Assembly: GCF_003990915.1 (NCBI RefSeq)
Contig: NZ_BHXQ01000007.1
Span: forward strand, 124,001 to 188,000
Reading direction: 5' to 3'
Length of the DNA: 64,000 nucleotides
Origin: Chryseotalea sanaruensis
GTDB taxonomy: Bacteria; Bacteroidota; Bacteroidia; Cytophagales; Cyclobacteriaceae
The notes beneath the pieces are model-generated. The model ran no database searches. It saw nothing but the letters and a program-made list of their open reading frames with translations, and was not told where the DNA came from. Position numbers and translations under genes: made by a program. Of the stretch, positions 17,673 through 26,005 are shown piece after piece. The first letter of the stretch is position 1. Every line of letters begins with the position of its first letter.

Positions 17673-19090
17673 TGATTAGGTACACTACCATATTGTCCGT
17701 TATCATCATTGCATGGCAAGGAGCATTTGCGCAACCTGTCGGTATACGCATTGTGGGCAATACTATTGTATGTACCCTTAATTCAAATTTACCCTTACAA
17801 GAGCAGGAGGCTATCATTAATAATTTTGGTTTAAATGGTTTATCCATCGACTCGCTCTGGCGCTTTGGTAGTTTGGGTAAATGGTCTGCCGAGGGTTGGA
17901 AGGTACAGCAAAATGGTAAAGGGAATATTTCAGTTTACAAACCTTTAAGTGAATTATCAGGCAAGGTAGTAAAGGGAGTGGGCGCTTACATGCCTAATGA
18001 AATGACCAACCTGATAGCTGAGCAAACCAAGGCTACTTTTGGCGTAAATAACTTTAAAAAAGAGACCATCAAGACGCTACCTCACGGTAAAACACGCTTT
18101 TATGTAAATGGCAGAAAAGAAGCCCGGAGTGTATATCTATCAGGGACTTTTAATGAATGGAGTACAATGCTCACACCAATGACGCGTGTGGACAGTGGTT
18201 GGGTTGCTGATGTAATATTAAATCCGGGTAAGCATTGTTACAAATTTATTGCAGACGGTAATTGGTTTCATGATAATCAGAATAGATTGCAAGAAGAAGA
18301 TGGGCATGGCGGTTATAATTCGATATACTTTACTTACAACTACACTTTCGTGCTTAAAGAATTCTTACAAGCCAAAGAAGTAATTGTTACTGGTAGTTTT
18401 AATGATTGGAATGAGAAAAAATTAAAAATGAGTAAAACCCGTGAAGGCTGGGCCTTGCCCGTTTTTCTAAAAGAGGGTACGCACAATTACAAGTTTATTG
18501 TTGATGGCAGATGGATAACAGATCCTGGTAATCCCAAACAGCGCGATGACGGCTTTGGTAATATCAATTCAGTTATTGAACTGGGAGAAACGCTGGTCAT
18601 TACTTTAAAAGGTTTTTCCACGGCTAAAAATGTTTTTGTTACAGGAAACTTTAACGATTGGCGAGACAAGGAATTAAAAATGAAGCAAACTACTAATGGT
18701 TGGGAACTACCCCTCACACTCGCCTCAGGTAATTATGAGTATAAATTTGTTGTTGATGGAAACTGGATCAACGATCCTGATAATCAAAATTTAAATACCG
18801 AAAGTGGTAATTCATTTTTGTGTTTCAATCCCAACCACACTTTTACTTTTAAAACAAGTAGCGGAAAATTTACAGACGTAAAAGTAGCGGGCAACTTTAA
18901 TGGATGGAATAGTGTGCGAATGACAAAAGTAAATGATGGCTGGAAGCTTGATGTTTACTTACCGTCCGGTAAATGCTTATACAAATTTATTGTTGATGGA
19001 AACTGGATACTCGACCCTGCCAACGATCAATGGGAAGACAATGAATTCCATAATGGAAATTCTGTGCTTTGGATCAGTGCTAATCAATAA
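17672..19090 (+). CDS. Secreted protein with four tandem CBM48-like glycogen-binding repeats
   Basis: The ATG at 17672 overlaps the previous stop and starts a signal peptide (MIRYTTILSVIIIAWQGAFA). The 472-residue product has an N-terminal domain of unknown type (about 20-125). Four repeats of about 75-80 residues follow at roughly 141-221, 224-301, 310-382 and 389-466. Each has a GxFNxW strand (GTFNEW, GSFNDW, GNFNDW, GNFNGW), a GW strand and a YKFIxDGxW strand. This is the pattern of AMPK/isoamylase-type CBM48 domains that bind alpha-glucans. No catalytic domain is present, so it is a binding or scaffold protein. The 3' end overlaps the convergent CoA-transferase by 11 nt. Confidence 0.88.
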   Translation: MIRYTTILSVIIIAWQGAFAQPVGIRIVGNTIVCTLNSNLPLQEQEAIINNFGLNGLSIDSLWRFGSLGKWSAEGWKVQQNGKGNISVYKPLSELSGKVVKGVGAYMPNEMTNLIAEQTKATFGVNNFKKETIKTLPHGKTRFYVNGRKEARSVYLSGTFNEWSTMLTPMTRVDSGWVADVILNPGKHCYKFIADGNWFHDNQNRLQEEDGHGGYNSIYFTYNYTFVLKEFLQAKEVIVTGSFNDWNEKKLKMSKTREGWALPVFLKEGTHNYKFIVDGRWITDPGNPKQRDDGFGNINSVIELGETLVITLKGFSTAKNVFVTGNFNDWRDKELKMKQTTNGWELPLTLASGNYEYKFVVDGNWINDPDNQNLNTESGNSFLCFNPNHTFTFKTSSGKFTDVKVAGNFNGWNSVRMTKVNDGWKLDVYLPSGKCLYKFIVDGNWILDPANDQWEDNEFHNGNSVLWISANQ

Positions 19091-20213
19091 ACTTTAATAT
19101 TTCATCAGTATGTTCCCCTAAATGCGGAGGTGCTGACAGCCTCATCGCTGTTTGTTTATTATCAACACCAGAAAAATTACCGACAAATGTACTCACACCT
19201 TTCAGTCCATTACTTGATAGTATTAAGGGTGCTGCTTGTGGCGTACTCAATGCTTGTGAAATATCATGAATGAGTCCCGCAGGGATTTTTAAATGCTGTA
19301 GCTGCGGCAGTAAGGTAACTGATGACTGCTGACTAATTAATACACTCAATTCTTCTCCTAGTAATATTCGATTAAGTACCCTTACATAATTGGTTTTGTA
19401 CAAGGTATCACCTGCCAATTGTGACTTACCTAAAACTTTACATAAATCTCTAAACTGCTTATCGTTTCCAACAGCTAGTAATAATTCTTTCTCATCTTTT
19501 GTTTTAAACACCTCACCATAAGGTGCAATGTTCGGATGAATTGAACCTTGCTTTTGTGGTATCTTACCAGCCACTAAAAAATTAGTCGCCTGATTTGCCA
19601 AAGAGGCAATGGCTGTTTGTATTAATGACACCTCCACCAGACTACCTTCTCCGGTTCGCTCTCGTTTTAGCAATGCCAATAGTAAAGCCTCTTTTAATTG
19701 ATGTCCTGCAAGAATATCAATCAAGGCCACAGGCAATTTCAATGAAGCACCATCAGGTTCACCATTCATAAACATAAAACCTGACTCAGCTTGTATTACC
19801 GCATCATATCCCACACGAGGGTCGTTTGAACCATAGCCCGTTATCTGTCCATATATTAGTTGTTCGTTGTTAATTCTTAGTTGTTGGTAAGCAACGCCTA
19901 ATTTTTCTGCATCACCGGGTTTATAGCTGACAATTATAATATCTGATTTTGCTGCCAGTTGCTGAACAATTCTCTTTCCTTCCACGGAGGTTAAATCAAG
20001 AGCGATGGATTTTTTACCCCAATTTACAGAACAAAAATAAGCGGAACGATCATCAGTTTGTTCATCGGCACCTTTCCAACTTCTTGTAACATCGCCACCG
20101 GTTTGACTATTTTCTACTTTAATAACTGTGGCTCCCAACTCTGCAAAGAACTGACCTACACTTGGGCCTGCAAGTACAGATGCCAATTCTAAAACTTTAA
20201 GCTCTTCAAACAT
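19080..20213 (-). CDS. Class III CoA-transferase (CaiB/BaiF family)
   Basis: The 377-residue protein starts FEELKVLELASVLAGPSVGQ and has the family's ELGATVIKVEN and SVNWGKKSIALDL motifs. The likely catalytic Asp is in ALIDILAGHQL, matching the Asp that forms the aspartyl-CoA intermediate in formyl-CoA transferase. It moves CoA between carboxylic acids or is an alpha-methylacyl-CoA racemase-type relative; the substrate cannot be told. It stands alone, convergent with the CBM48 gene. Confidence 0.92.
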   Translation of the reverse strand: MFEELKVLELASVLAGPSVGQFFAELGATVIKVENSQTGGDVTRSWKGADEQTDDRSAYFCSVNWGKKSIALDLTSVEGKRIVQQLAAKSDIIIVSYKPGDAEKLGVAYQQLRINNEQLIYGQITGYGSNDPRVGYDAVIQAESGFMFMNGEPDGASLKLPVALIDILAGHQLKEALLLALLKRERTGEGSLVEVSLIQTAIASLANQATNFLVAGKIPQKQGSIHPNIAPYGEVFKTKDEKELLLAVGNDKQFRDLCKVLGKSQLAGDTLYKTNYVRVLNRILLGEELSVLISQQSSVTLLPQLQHLKIPAGLIHDISQALSTPQAAPLILSSNGLKGVSTFVGNFSGVDNKQTAMRLSAPPHLGEHTDEILKFID

Positions 20214-20244
20214 TCTGAAAAATTACGAATTACGATTCAATATT

Positions 20245-20321
20245 GTTTAGTTAAGTCTTTTTTATGGCCTCACCTCTAATCCTCTCCAGGGGAGAGGAAG
20301 AACATGGAGGCTTAACTAAAC
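20245..20321. repeat. REP-like hairpin repeat, copy 2, flanked by 13-bp direct repeats
   Basis: The outer arms GTTTAGTTAAG (20245-20255) and CTTAACTAAAC (20311-20321) enclose the core hairpin CCTCTCC / GGAGAGG and the shared TTATGGCCTCACCT stretch. Pairing extends outward (ATTCAATA / TATTGAAT). The direct repeat ACGAATTACGATT lies at 20225-20237 and 20333-20345 on both sides. Confidence 0.85.
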
Positions 20322-20387
20322 CGTATTGAATGACGAATTACGATTTTGAATTTGTCTTCTGCAAGCATGTTTGTTATTTTGGACCTC

Positions 20388-20927
20388 ATGAACCGTACCG
20401 AAGCCCGAGAACTACTTAACTCCATGACTAAAAATGCAAGCTTGTTAAGACACATGCGCACTATTGAACTGGTCATGGAAGCCTATGCCGAAAAATTAGG
20501 TGAAGATAAAGAACAGTGGGCCATAGCTGGATTGTTACATGACGCTGATTATGAAGCTTGGCCGGAAGAACATCCAAATATTATTGTAGCCAAAATGAGA
20601 GAAGCCGGGGAAGAAAGTATAGCGCATGCCATCTCTGCTCACTACACAAAATGGAATGTGCCTTATAACTCACTCCTCGATAAAGCCTTGTTGGCCTGCG
20701 ATGAGTTAACTGGTTTTATTGTGGCGTGTGCGCAGGTAAGGCCTGAAGGCATTGCAACACTGGAAGTTAAGTCGGTGGTGAAGAAGTTAAAAGATAAAAG
20801 TTTTGCAGCCAAAGTAGAAAGAGATGAGGTTTACACAGGAGCCACTATGTTTGGTGTTGACCTGAACGAACACATTGGTTTCATCATTGAAGTGTTGAAG
20901 AGAGAAAGAGTAGAATTGGGTATCTAA
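20388..20927 (+). CDS. HD-domain phosphohydrolase family protein
   Basis: I take the ATG at 20388 (MNRTEARELLNSM); an ATG at 20367 is the alternative. The 179-residue protein has the HD signature in AGLLHDADYEAWPEEHP, a further His in AHAISAHYTKWN, and an Asp in LLACDELTGFIVA. This is the layout of small metal-dependent HD hydrolases. Bacteroidota homologs are often called HDIG or HD-superfamily hydrolases; the substrate is unknown. Confidence 0.85.
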   Translation: MNRTEARELLNSMTKNASLLRHMRTIELVMEAYAEKLGEDKEQWAIAGLLHDADYEAWPEEHPNIIVAKMREAGEESIAHAISAHYTKWNVPYNSLLDKALLACDELTGFIVACAQVRPEGIATLEVKSVVKKLKDKSFAAKVERDEVYTGATMFGVDLNEHIGFIIEVLKRERVELGI

Positions 20928-20958
20928 AAAAACTGCTAGCCCTGTCTTTACTCAAAAT

Positions 20959-21000
20959 CCGTCTGACCGCGGTTTACTTCTGCTTTCAGCGGTCTGACGG
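20959..21000. repeat. Perfect 12-bp inverted repeat between convergent genes
   Basis: CCGTCTGACCGC (20959-20970) and GCGGTCTGACGG (20989-21000) pair fully around an 18-nt loop. It lies between the ends of the HD gene and the convergent peptidase E gene, where a terminator is expected. The T tract is weak (GGTCTCTTTTAT), so a factor-binding site is also possible. Confidence 0.65.
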
Positions 21001-21088
21001 ATGGTCTCTTTTATGAAACCCTTATTGCTTTTAAAACTAGTGGTGTCCAAACGGATTAGCGAATCTAAAAGTTTTGTTAACACATTAA

Positions 21089-21805
21089 TCAACCTTTAGC
21101 TAATAAAAAAGAAACATCTGCTTCTGCTTTAATTGTCTGCATTACTTTATTCGCCTGATAGATTTTAGCTTCTCCATTTCCCTTTAAAGTCAACTTATCA
21201 TCTTGGCGTTCCAGCAACATCCCTTCTGGTAAGCCTATCACACACTTATCTGGATTTAACACCAGAAACTCGTTAAGTCTGTCTTTTCGTGTTTCCCCAC
21301 CCTGTCCTTCAAATTTTAACTCGTGGTAATGTGGGTTAATCTGAAAGGGCACAAGATTAAGAGCATCTAAAGATACTGGTTGTACAATAGGCATGTCGTT
21401 GGTTGTCTTTATAGTTGGGCAGGATAAGTTAGCCCCTGCACTCCAGCCAAGATAGGGCGTGCCATCTTCAACTTTTTTCCTCACCAGCTCCAGTAAGTTA
21501 AACTCATACATCCGCGATAGCAAAGCGAACGAATTACCACCCCCAACGGCAATAAAACTTGCCTCCTCAATGGCCCTTTGCTTGTCTTTTAATTGGTGGA
21601 AACTACTCAATTCGAAACCCATTTCGCTAAAAGCTTGCTTTACAATCCGCTCGTATTCATCAAAAGAAAAAGTGACAGCTGCGAAGGGAATAAACAGTCC
21701 TTTTCCTTCAATTCCGGCTAAAAACTGCATTATATATGACTTTGGCCAGGCAAAAAATGGTGTGCCGGGCATAGTAGAGTTGCTGAGTAACAAGAGCTTA
21801 GACAT
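21089..21805 (-). CDS. pepE: Peptidase E (alpha-aspartyl dipeptidase, S51)
   Basis: The 238-residue cytoplasmic enzyme hydrolyses dipeptides with N-terminal Asp. The nucleophile elbow is GWSAGANLSCP, with the serine in SAGAN, and the glycine-rich VGGGNSFALL and NPHYHE segments match the family. Length is as expected for PepE (about 230). It stands alone, convergent with the HD gene. Confidence 0.93.
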   Translation of the reverse strand: MSKLLLLSNSTMPGTPFFAWPKSYIMQFLAGIEGKGLFIPFAAVTFSFDEYERIVKQAFSEMGFELSSFHQLKDKQRAIEEASFIAVGGGNSFALLSRMYEFNLLELVRKKVEDGTPYLGWSAGANLSCPTIKTTNDMPIVQPVSLDALNLVPFQINPHYHELKFEGQGGETRKDRLNEFLVLNPDKCVIGLPEGMLLERQDDKLTLKGNGEAKIYQANKVMQTIKAEADVSFLLAKG

Positions 21806-21892
21806 TGCTTAAGAATTTAGGAAATTTTAACAGAAAAATCATCGTAGGGTTTCGCTGCAAAAGTCTAAATTTGTAGCATCAAACAAAAAGCC

Positions 21893-22021
21893 ATGTTTAC
21901 ACAATACACAGGTGACGGAGTAAGTATTTTTATAGCGATTGTAGCCGTATTGATAGGATTCGCTACAGCTATAGGTTATATCGATTTTATGAAGACTAAA
22001 AAGCAGGAGAAAAAGGACTAG
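21893..22021 (+). CDS. Small single-TM membrane protein, 42 aa
   Basis: An ATG at 21893 opens 42 codons to TAG: a short polar start (MFTQYTGDGVS), one hydrophobic helix of about 22 residues (IFIAIVAVLIGFATAIGY), and a basic tail (MKTKKQEKKD) that places the C-terminus in the cytoplasm. A TAAATTTG element at 21866-21873 matches the Bacteroidota -7 consensus TAnnTTTG and sits 20 nt before the start. It resembles small accessory subunits such as CcoQ in layout only; no function is assigned. Confidence 0.7.
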   Translation: MFTQYTGDGVSIFIAIVAVLIGFATAIGYIDFMKTKKQEKKD

Positions 22022-22040
22022 AATCTTTTTTCTTCTGGCT

Positions 22041-22949
22041 CTAGTCGCCCAGCGACCGCTTCTTGATCATCCCCCCTTTTATATCGCCTACACTGTGTTC
22101 TACCACAAAGGCATCATCATCAATCTTCGCGATTTCGGTTTTCAACTTTTGAAGTTCTAGTCTTGTTATAAAAGTATAGGTTACATCGTACTCCTGCTGA
22201 TGTCCACGCTTACCATAGCCACCTTTACCTCTGACTATGGTAACTCCTCTTCCCATATTGTTTATAATAGCCTCTTGTATCTCCTTGCTTTTATGAGAGA
22301 CAATCATCACGCTGATATATTCCTCAATACCATGCACTACAAAGTCAACCGTTTTAGAAGCCACCAAATACGTAAGAATAGCATAAAGTGCAGTTTCTAT
22401 ATTGATCAGGTAAGCTGCTACTGAAAAAATAATAATGTTTAAAACAAGAATAATGTCACCGACAGAAAGTGTTGTTTTCTTGCTTGAAAAAATAGCAAGC
22501 ACTTCTGTTCCGTCAATAACACTCCCGCCCCTAATGGACAAACCAATACCAGAACCCAAAAAGAATCCACCAAAAAATGCTATCAGTAATTTATCAGAGG
22601 TGATAATTGGAAATTCAACTACCGCCAAAACAACGGCTAAGCCTGCAATAGCCACTAATGTTTTAAAAGCGAATTTTTTGGAAACTTGTGTATAAGCAAT
22701 TACAATAAAAGGCAGGTTAATAATTACCACCAGTACTGAGAGATTAATACCAGTCAGTAACTTGGTTAGCAGGGAAATACCCATTACACCACCATCTAAA
22801 AAATTGTTGGGTAACAGAAAGCTCTTTAAGCCTAAGGCAGCGGAAAAAATACCGGCTGTAATAAACAGCACATCTTTAACCGCTCGCTGAAATTCAATTT
22901 TGCGATTCCTTGTATGTTTTAATTCCTTAAGCCGTTCTGACGATGACAT
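22041..22949 (-). CDS. YitT family membrane protein (DUF161 + DUF2179)
   Basis: The 302-residue protein has five or six hydrophobic segments in its first 200 residues (VLFITAGIFSAALGLKSFLL, GISLLTKLLTGINLSVLVVI, FFGGFFLGSGIGLSIRGGS). It ends in a soluble DUF2179 domain (EAIINNMGRGVTIVRGKGGY, then YTFITRLELQKL). This is the YitT/YebE-type architecture. Transport activity is suspected for the family but not established. It ends 20 nt after the small membrane gene, convergently. Confidence 0.92.
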   Translation of the reverse strand: MSSSERLKELKHTRNRKIEFQRAVKDVLFITAGIFSAALGLKSFLLPNNFLDGGVMGISLLTKLLTGINLSVLVVIINLPFIVIAYTQVSKKFAFKTLVAIAGLAVVLAVVEFPIITSDKLLIAFFGGFFLGSGIGLSIRGGSVIDGTEVLAIFSSKKTTLSVGDIILVLNIIIFSVAAYLINIETALYAILTYLVASKTVDFVVHGIEEYISVMIVSHKSKEIQEAIINNMGRGVTIVRGKGGYGKRGHQQEYDVTYTFITRLELQKLKTEIAKIDDDAFVVEHSVGDIKGGMIKKRSLGD

Positions 22950-22998
22950 GCTGTTAAGATAAAAATAAAGAACAGCTTTTAAAACGTCTGTTAATAAA

Positions 22999-24183
22999 CT
23001 AAGCGCCAGTTGCTATTATCGCCTGTTTAACGTCTTCAATAATATCTTCTATAGTTTCCAACCCTACAGAAATGCGAATCAATCCAGGGCTAATACCTAC
23101 AGCCAATCTTTCTGCATCACTCAGTTTAGAGTGGGTAGTAGAGGCAGGATGCGTAGCTATACTACGCGTATCGCCAAGGTTAGCCGAATGGGATATCATT
23201 TTTAAGGCATTCAAAAATTTCCTGCCATTATCAATTCCTCCTGCTATTTCGAATGTAACTATGCCTCCCCCTAAGCGCATTTGTTTTTTAGCCAAAGTAT
23301 GCTGCGGATGACTAGGCAAAAAAGGATACTTCACTTTTACAACCAGACTTTGTGTTTCCAGAAAAGTTGCCAATTGCAATGCGTTCTGGCAATGTCGGTC
23401 CATCCTCACAGCCAAGGTCTCAAGGCTCTTCGATAATATCCAACCATTAAAGGGAGATAATGAAGGGCCTGTATGTCTCGCAAAGAAACGTATCTCTTTT
23501 ATCAATTCCTTTTTACCAACAATGGCACCTGCAATTACACGGCCTTGCCCGTCAATATATTTAGTTGCCGAGTGTGTTACAATGTGGGCACCCCACTTAA
23601 TTGGATTTTGCAAATAAGGCGTAGCAAAGCAATTATCAACATTCAAAATCAGATTATGCTTCTTTGCCAAATCACCTAACCATTGCAAGTCTAAAAGATC
23701 CAATGCAGGGTTTGAAGGCGTTTCCACAAAAATCATTTTTGTGTTAGGCTTTATTTTCGATTCCCAGGAAGCGGTGTCATCAATGTCAGCATAGGTGTGC
23801 TCTATTCCAAAGCGAGGAAAAAGTGCATTCAATATCTGATGGGTTGAACCGAATACCGACCGCGAAGCCAATACATGATCTCCTGATTTTAATAAAGCGG
23901 CCATGCTGCAAAACATAGCTGCCATACCAGACGCAGTGGCAATGCCATCTTCTGCACCTTCCAATAAGCAAAGCTTTTCTATAAATTCATTGTTATTCGG
24001 ATTTGAATAGCGTGTGTAAATATTACCACTTACTTCATCCGCAAAAAGGGCTCGTGCATGTTCAGCATCATCAAACACAAAACTTGAAGTAAGGTAGAGA
24101 GGAACAGCATGCTCATGATGCTGGCTGCGCTCAGTTTGCGTTCTGATGGCTTTGGTTTCAAAATTTTCTTTTTGCTCACTCAT
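22999..24183 (-). CDS. metZ: O-succinylhomoserine sulfhydrylase / Cys-Met metabolism PLP enzyme
   Basis: The 394-residue enzyme matches the Cys/Met metabolism PLP family: YTRYSNPN, ATASGMAAMFCSM, ETPSNPALDLLDL, and the PLP lysine K208 in THSATKYIDGQG. The N-terminal FETKAIRTQTERSQHHEHAVPLY is typical of the MetZ branch, which makes homocysteine from O-succinylhomoserine and sulfide. A cystathionine gamma-synthase or lyase role is possible. It overlaps the OsmC gene by four bases (ATGA), so the two are one transcript. Confidence 0.88.
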   Translation of the reverse strand: MSEQKENFETKAIRTQTERSQHHEHAVPLYLTSSFVFDDAEHARALFADEVSGNIYTRYSNPNNNEFIEKLCLLEGAEDGIATASGMAAMFCSMAALLKSGDHVLASRSVFGSTHQILNALFPRFGIEHTYADIDDTASWESKIKPNTKMIFVETPSNPALDLLDLQWLGDLAKKHNLILNVDNCFATPYLQNPIKWGAHIVTHSATKYIDGQGRVIAGAIVGKKELIKEIRFFARHTGPSLSPFNGWILSKSLETLAVRMDRHCQNALQLATFLETQSLVVKVKYPFLPSHPQHTLAKKQMRLGGGIVTFEIAGGIDNGRKFLNALKMISHSANLGDTRSIATHPASTTHSKLSDAERLAVGISPGLIRISVGLETIEDIIEDVKQAIIATGA

Positions 24184-24602
24184 GGGGTAATAATTTCAAA
24201 GCTGTAAGTAATCTTCGCTGACTTCTCTAACGTTTTGGCTACTGAACAGTATTTTTCAACTGACAACGCTACTGCTTTTTGTACTTTATCAGGATTTAAC
24301 TTACCGTACAGTTTAAAATGGGCATGCACAGTTTGATATAAGGAAGGAACCGCTTCCGGTTCGCGCTCACCTTCGATAGTAATTTTTATATCGTCCAATG
24401 GTTCACGCTGTTTGCGTAAAATTTTTACAACATCAATAGCGCTGCAACCACCCATTCCTGCCAGTAAAACCTGCATCGGGCCAAAACCCTTACCTTGCCC
24501 GCCATCCTGTGGTGAAGCGTCTAACTGTACAAGATTACCCCTGTCGTTTTTCGCCTGCATGAGAAAATCATTGTCCAGGCGCTCAAGTTCTATTTTTACC
24601 AT
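24180..24602 (-). CDS. OsmC family protein
   Basis: Start at 24602 (MVKIELERLDNDFLMQA); an ATG two codons upstream at 24608 is the alternative. The product of about 140 residues has the OsmC/Ohr core: GFGPMQVLLAGMGGCSAIDVV with the first redox Cys, and VEKYCSVAKTLEK with the second. Family members reduce organic hydroperoxides or handle reactive sulfur. Overlap with the sulfhydrylase gene fits a role linked to sulfur metabolism. Confidence 0.9.
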   Translation of the reverse strand: MVKIELERLDNDFLMQAKNDRGNLVQLDASPQDGGQGKGFGPMQVLLAGMGGCSAIDVVKILRKQREPLDDIKITIEGEREPEAVPSLYQTVHAHFKLYGKLNPDKVQKAVALSVEKYCSVAKTLEKSAKITYSFEIITP

Positions 24603-24712
24603 AACCATTCTCTGAAAAACAAAGGTGGTGAAGGATGAGGAATAATAAAACAGATAAGAATGGAACTTAATGATATTCAAACCTTGTACTTTAGATGGGT
24701 TCTCTCTACTTC

Positions 24713-24845
24713 GGTCCGTGTCCTCGCAGACCGAAACAGTATGGTTGAATTATAATTGCTCATAGTCCCTGAGGTTACGATGAGTAGAATAAGATTCTTA
24801 CTTGATATTAAACGGTTTTGATGCTGGCCTGTGAGGACACAGACC
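24713..24845. repeat. Pair of small hairpins in inverted orientation
   Basis: A 20-nt element at 24713-24732 and another at 24826-24845 are reverse complements of each other at 18 of 20 positions (GGTCYGTGTCCTCRCAGRCC on one strand). Each is also a small hairpin by itself (GGTCTGTG / CACAGACC around TCCT). They lie in the 280-nt gap between the OsmC gene and the MreB paralog; nothing else is visible there. Confidence 0.65.
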
Positions 24846-24884
24846 AGGGAGTGGTTTTTTGTGTTTTTCCATCAACGAATCAAC

Positions 24885-25913
24885 TTAAGCTTCAATCAGT
24901 ACACTCTGATATTTTTTTGGATTGCGTAAGGCTTTTGAAATACCAGTACTCACAGAGGTGAGCGGATTATCATCGATATGCACTGGCAAAGAGATTTTTT
25001 TCTCCAGGCGTTGTTTTAATCCTTTCAATAAAGCAGAGCCACCTGTAACATGAATGCCTGTTTCATAAATATCAGAAGCCAACTCAGGTGGACAGTGTTG
25101 TAAAGTTTGAATAATACCATTCTCAATTTCTGAGAAGGGCTTATCAAGAACATGTACCAATTCGAGATAGTTTACCTCCACACTCATGGGGATACCTTCT
25201 GCCAACGATTTTCCTTTCACAAAAATAGAAGGAGGAACGATGCCAACATCAGCATAAACACCACCAATGCTTTTCTTCACTAACTCTGCAGTACGTATGC
25301 CTATTAACAGGTTGTGCTCTCTTCTGAAATAATCACGAATTGCCTCATCAAAAGTATCACCAGCTACTTTAATCGATTGAAATGCTGCAACACCTGATAA
25401 TGATATCACCACCATTTCGGTAATACCACCACCAATATCGACAATAAACTTACCTTCCGGTTCACAAATATTCATGTCCATACCAATAGCTGCGGCCAAA
25501 GGTTCAAACAATAGATGTGTTTTTCTTGGGTTAAACTGATCGAGCGTATCTTTAAAAGCCCTGCGCTCCACCATAGTTGTATGAAAAGGAACACCGGTAA
25601 TAATGGTATCAAAACCTCTGCTTAAAAAATTCTTCCCATACACCTTATCTACAAGGGTGCGAATCATTTTTCCAGCTGACTGATAATCGGCAATAACTCC
25701 ACAACGCAAAGGTTTTACCGGATGCAGTGCATGATGGCTCTTCTCAAAAATACAGTAAGCTTCTTCCCCTACTGCTTTTATTGAATGGTTTTCGTTAAAA
25801 ACGATATAAGATGGCTCCGACAATAAAATCTTGTCTTTATCTGTGAGTAAAGTATTGGTATTTCCCAAATCAATGGCAAAACTTTTAGCACTATGGAGAC
25901 CAAATGGGAACAT
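24885..25913 (-). CDS. MreB/Mbl-type actin-like rod-shape protein, paralog
   Basis: The ATG at 25913 (MFPFGLHSAKSFAIDLGN) gives 342 residues, the usual MreB length. The actin fold motifs are present: phosphate-1 IDLGNTNTLL, phosphate-2 IVDIGGGITEMVV, and adenosine motif HVTGGSALLKGL. The catalytic-region stretch LLFEPLAAAIGMD is also recognisable. The divergent N-terminus and the lack of neighbouring mreC/mreD/pbp2 genes suggest a second MreB-like filament rather than the main one. It is preceded by the terminator of the amidohydrolase operon. Confidence 0.88.
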   Translation of the reverse strand: MFPFGLHSAKSFAIDLGNTNTLLTDKDKILLSEPSYIVFNENHSIKAVGEEAYCIFEKSHHALHPVKPLRCGVIADYQSAGKMIRTLVDKVYGKNFLSRGFDTIITGVPFHTTMVERRAFKDTLDQFNPRKTHLLFEPLAAAIGMDMNICEPEGKFIVDIGGGITEMVVISLSGVAAFQSIKVAGDTFDEAIRDYFRREHNLLIGIRTAELVKKSIGGVYADVGIVPPSIFVKGKSLAEGIPMSVEVNYLELVHVLDKPFSEIENGIIQTLQHCPPELASDIYETGIHVTGGSALLKGLKQRLEKKISLPVHIDDNPLTSVSTGISKALRNPKKYQSVLIEA

Positions 25914-25942
25914 ATCACAAAGGTGTAAAATGAATGGGTTAT

Positions 25943-25983
25943 AAAAAAATCCGCCCGCTATCACAAGGCGATGCGGGCGGATT
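25943..25983 (-). terminator. Rho-independent terminator of the amidohydrolase operon
   Basis: On the minus strand AATCCGCCCGC and GCGGGCGGATT (11-nt perfect arms, 25948-25958 and 25973-25983) are followed by a run of T (A7 on the plus strand at 25943-25949). It lies 23 nt past the stop of the last amidohydrolase gene. Confidence 0.9.
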
Positions 25984-26005
25984 ATATGTCACTTGAAAGT
26001 TTTTT

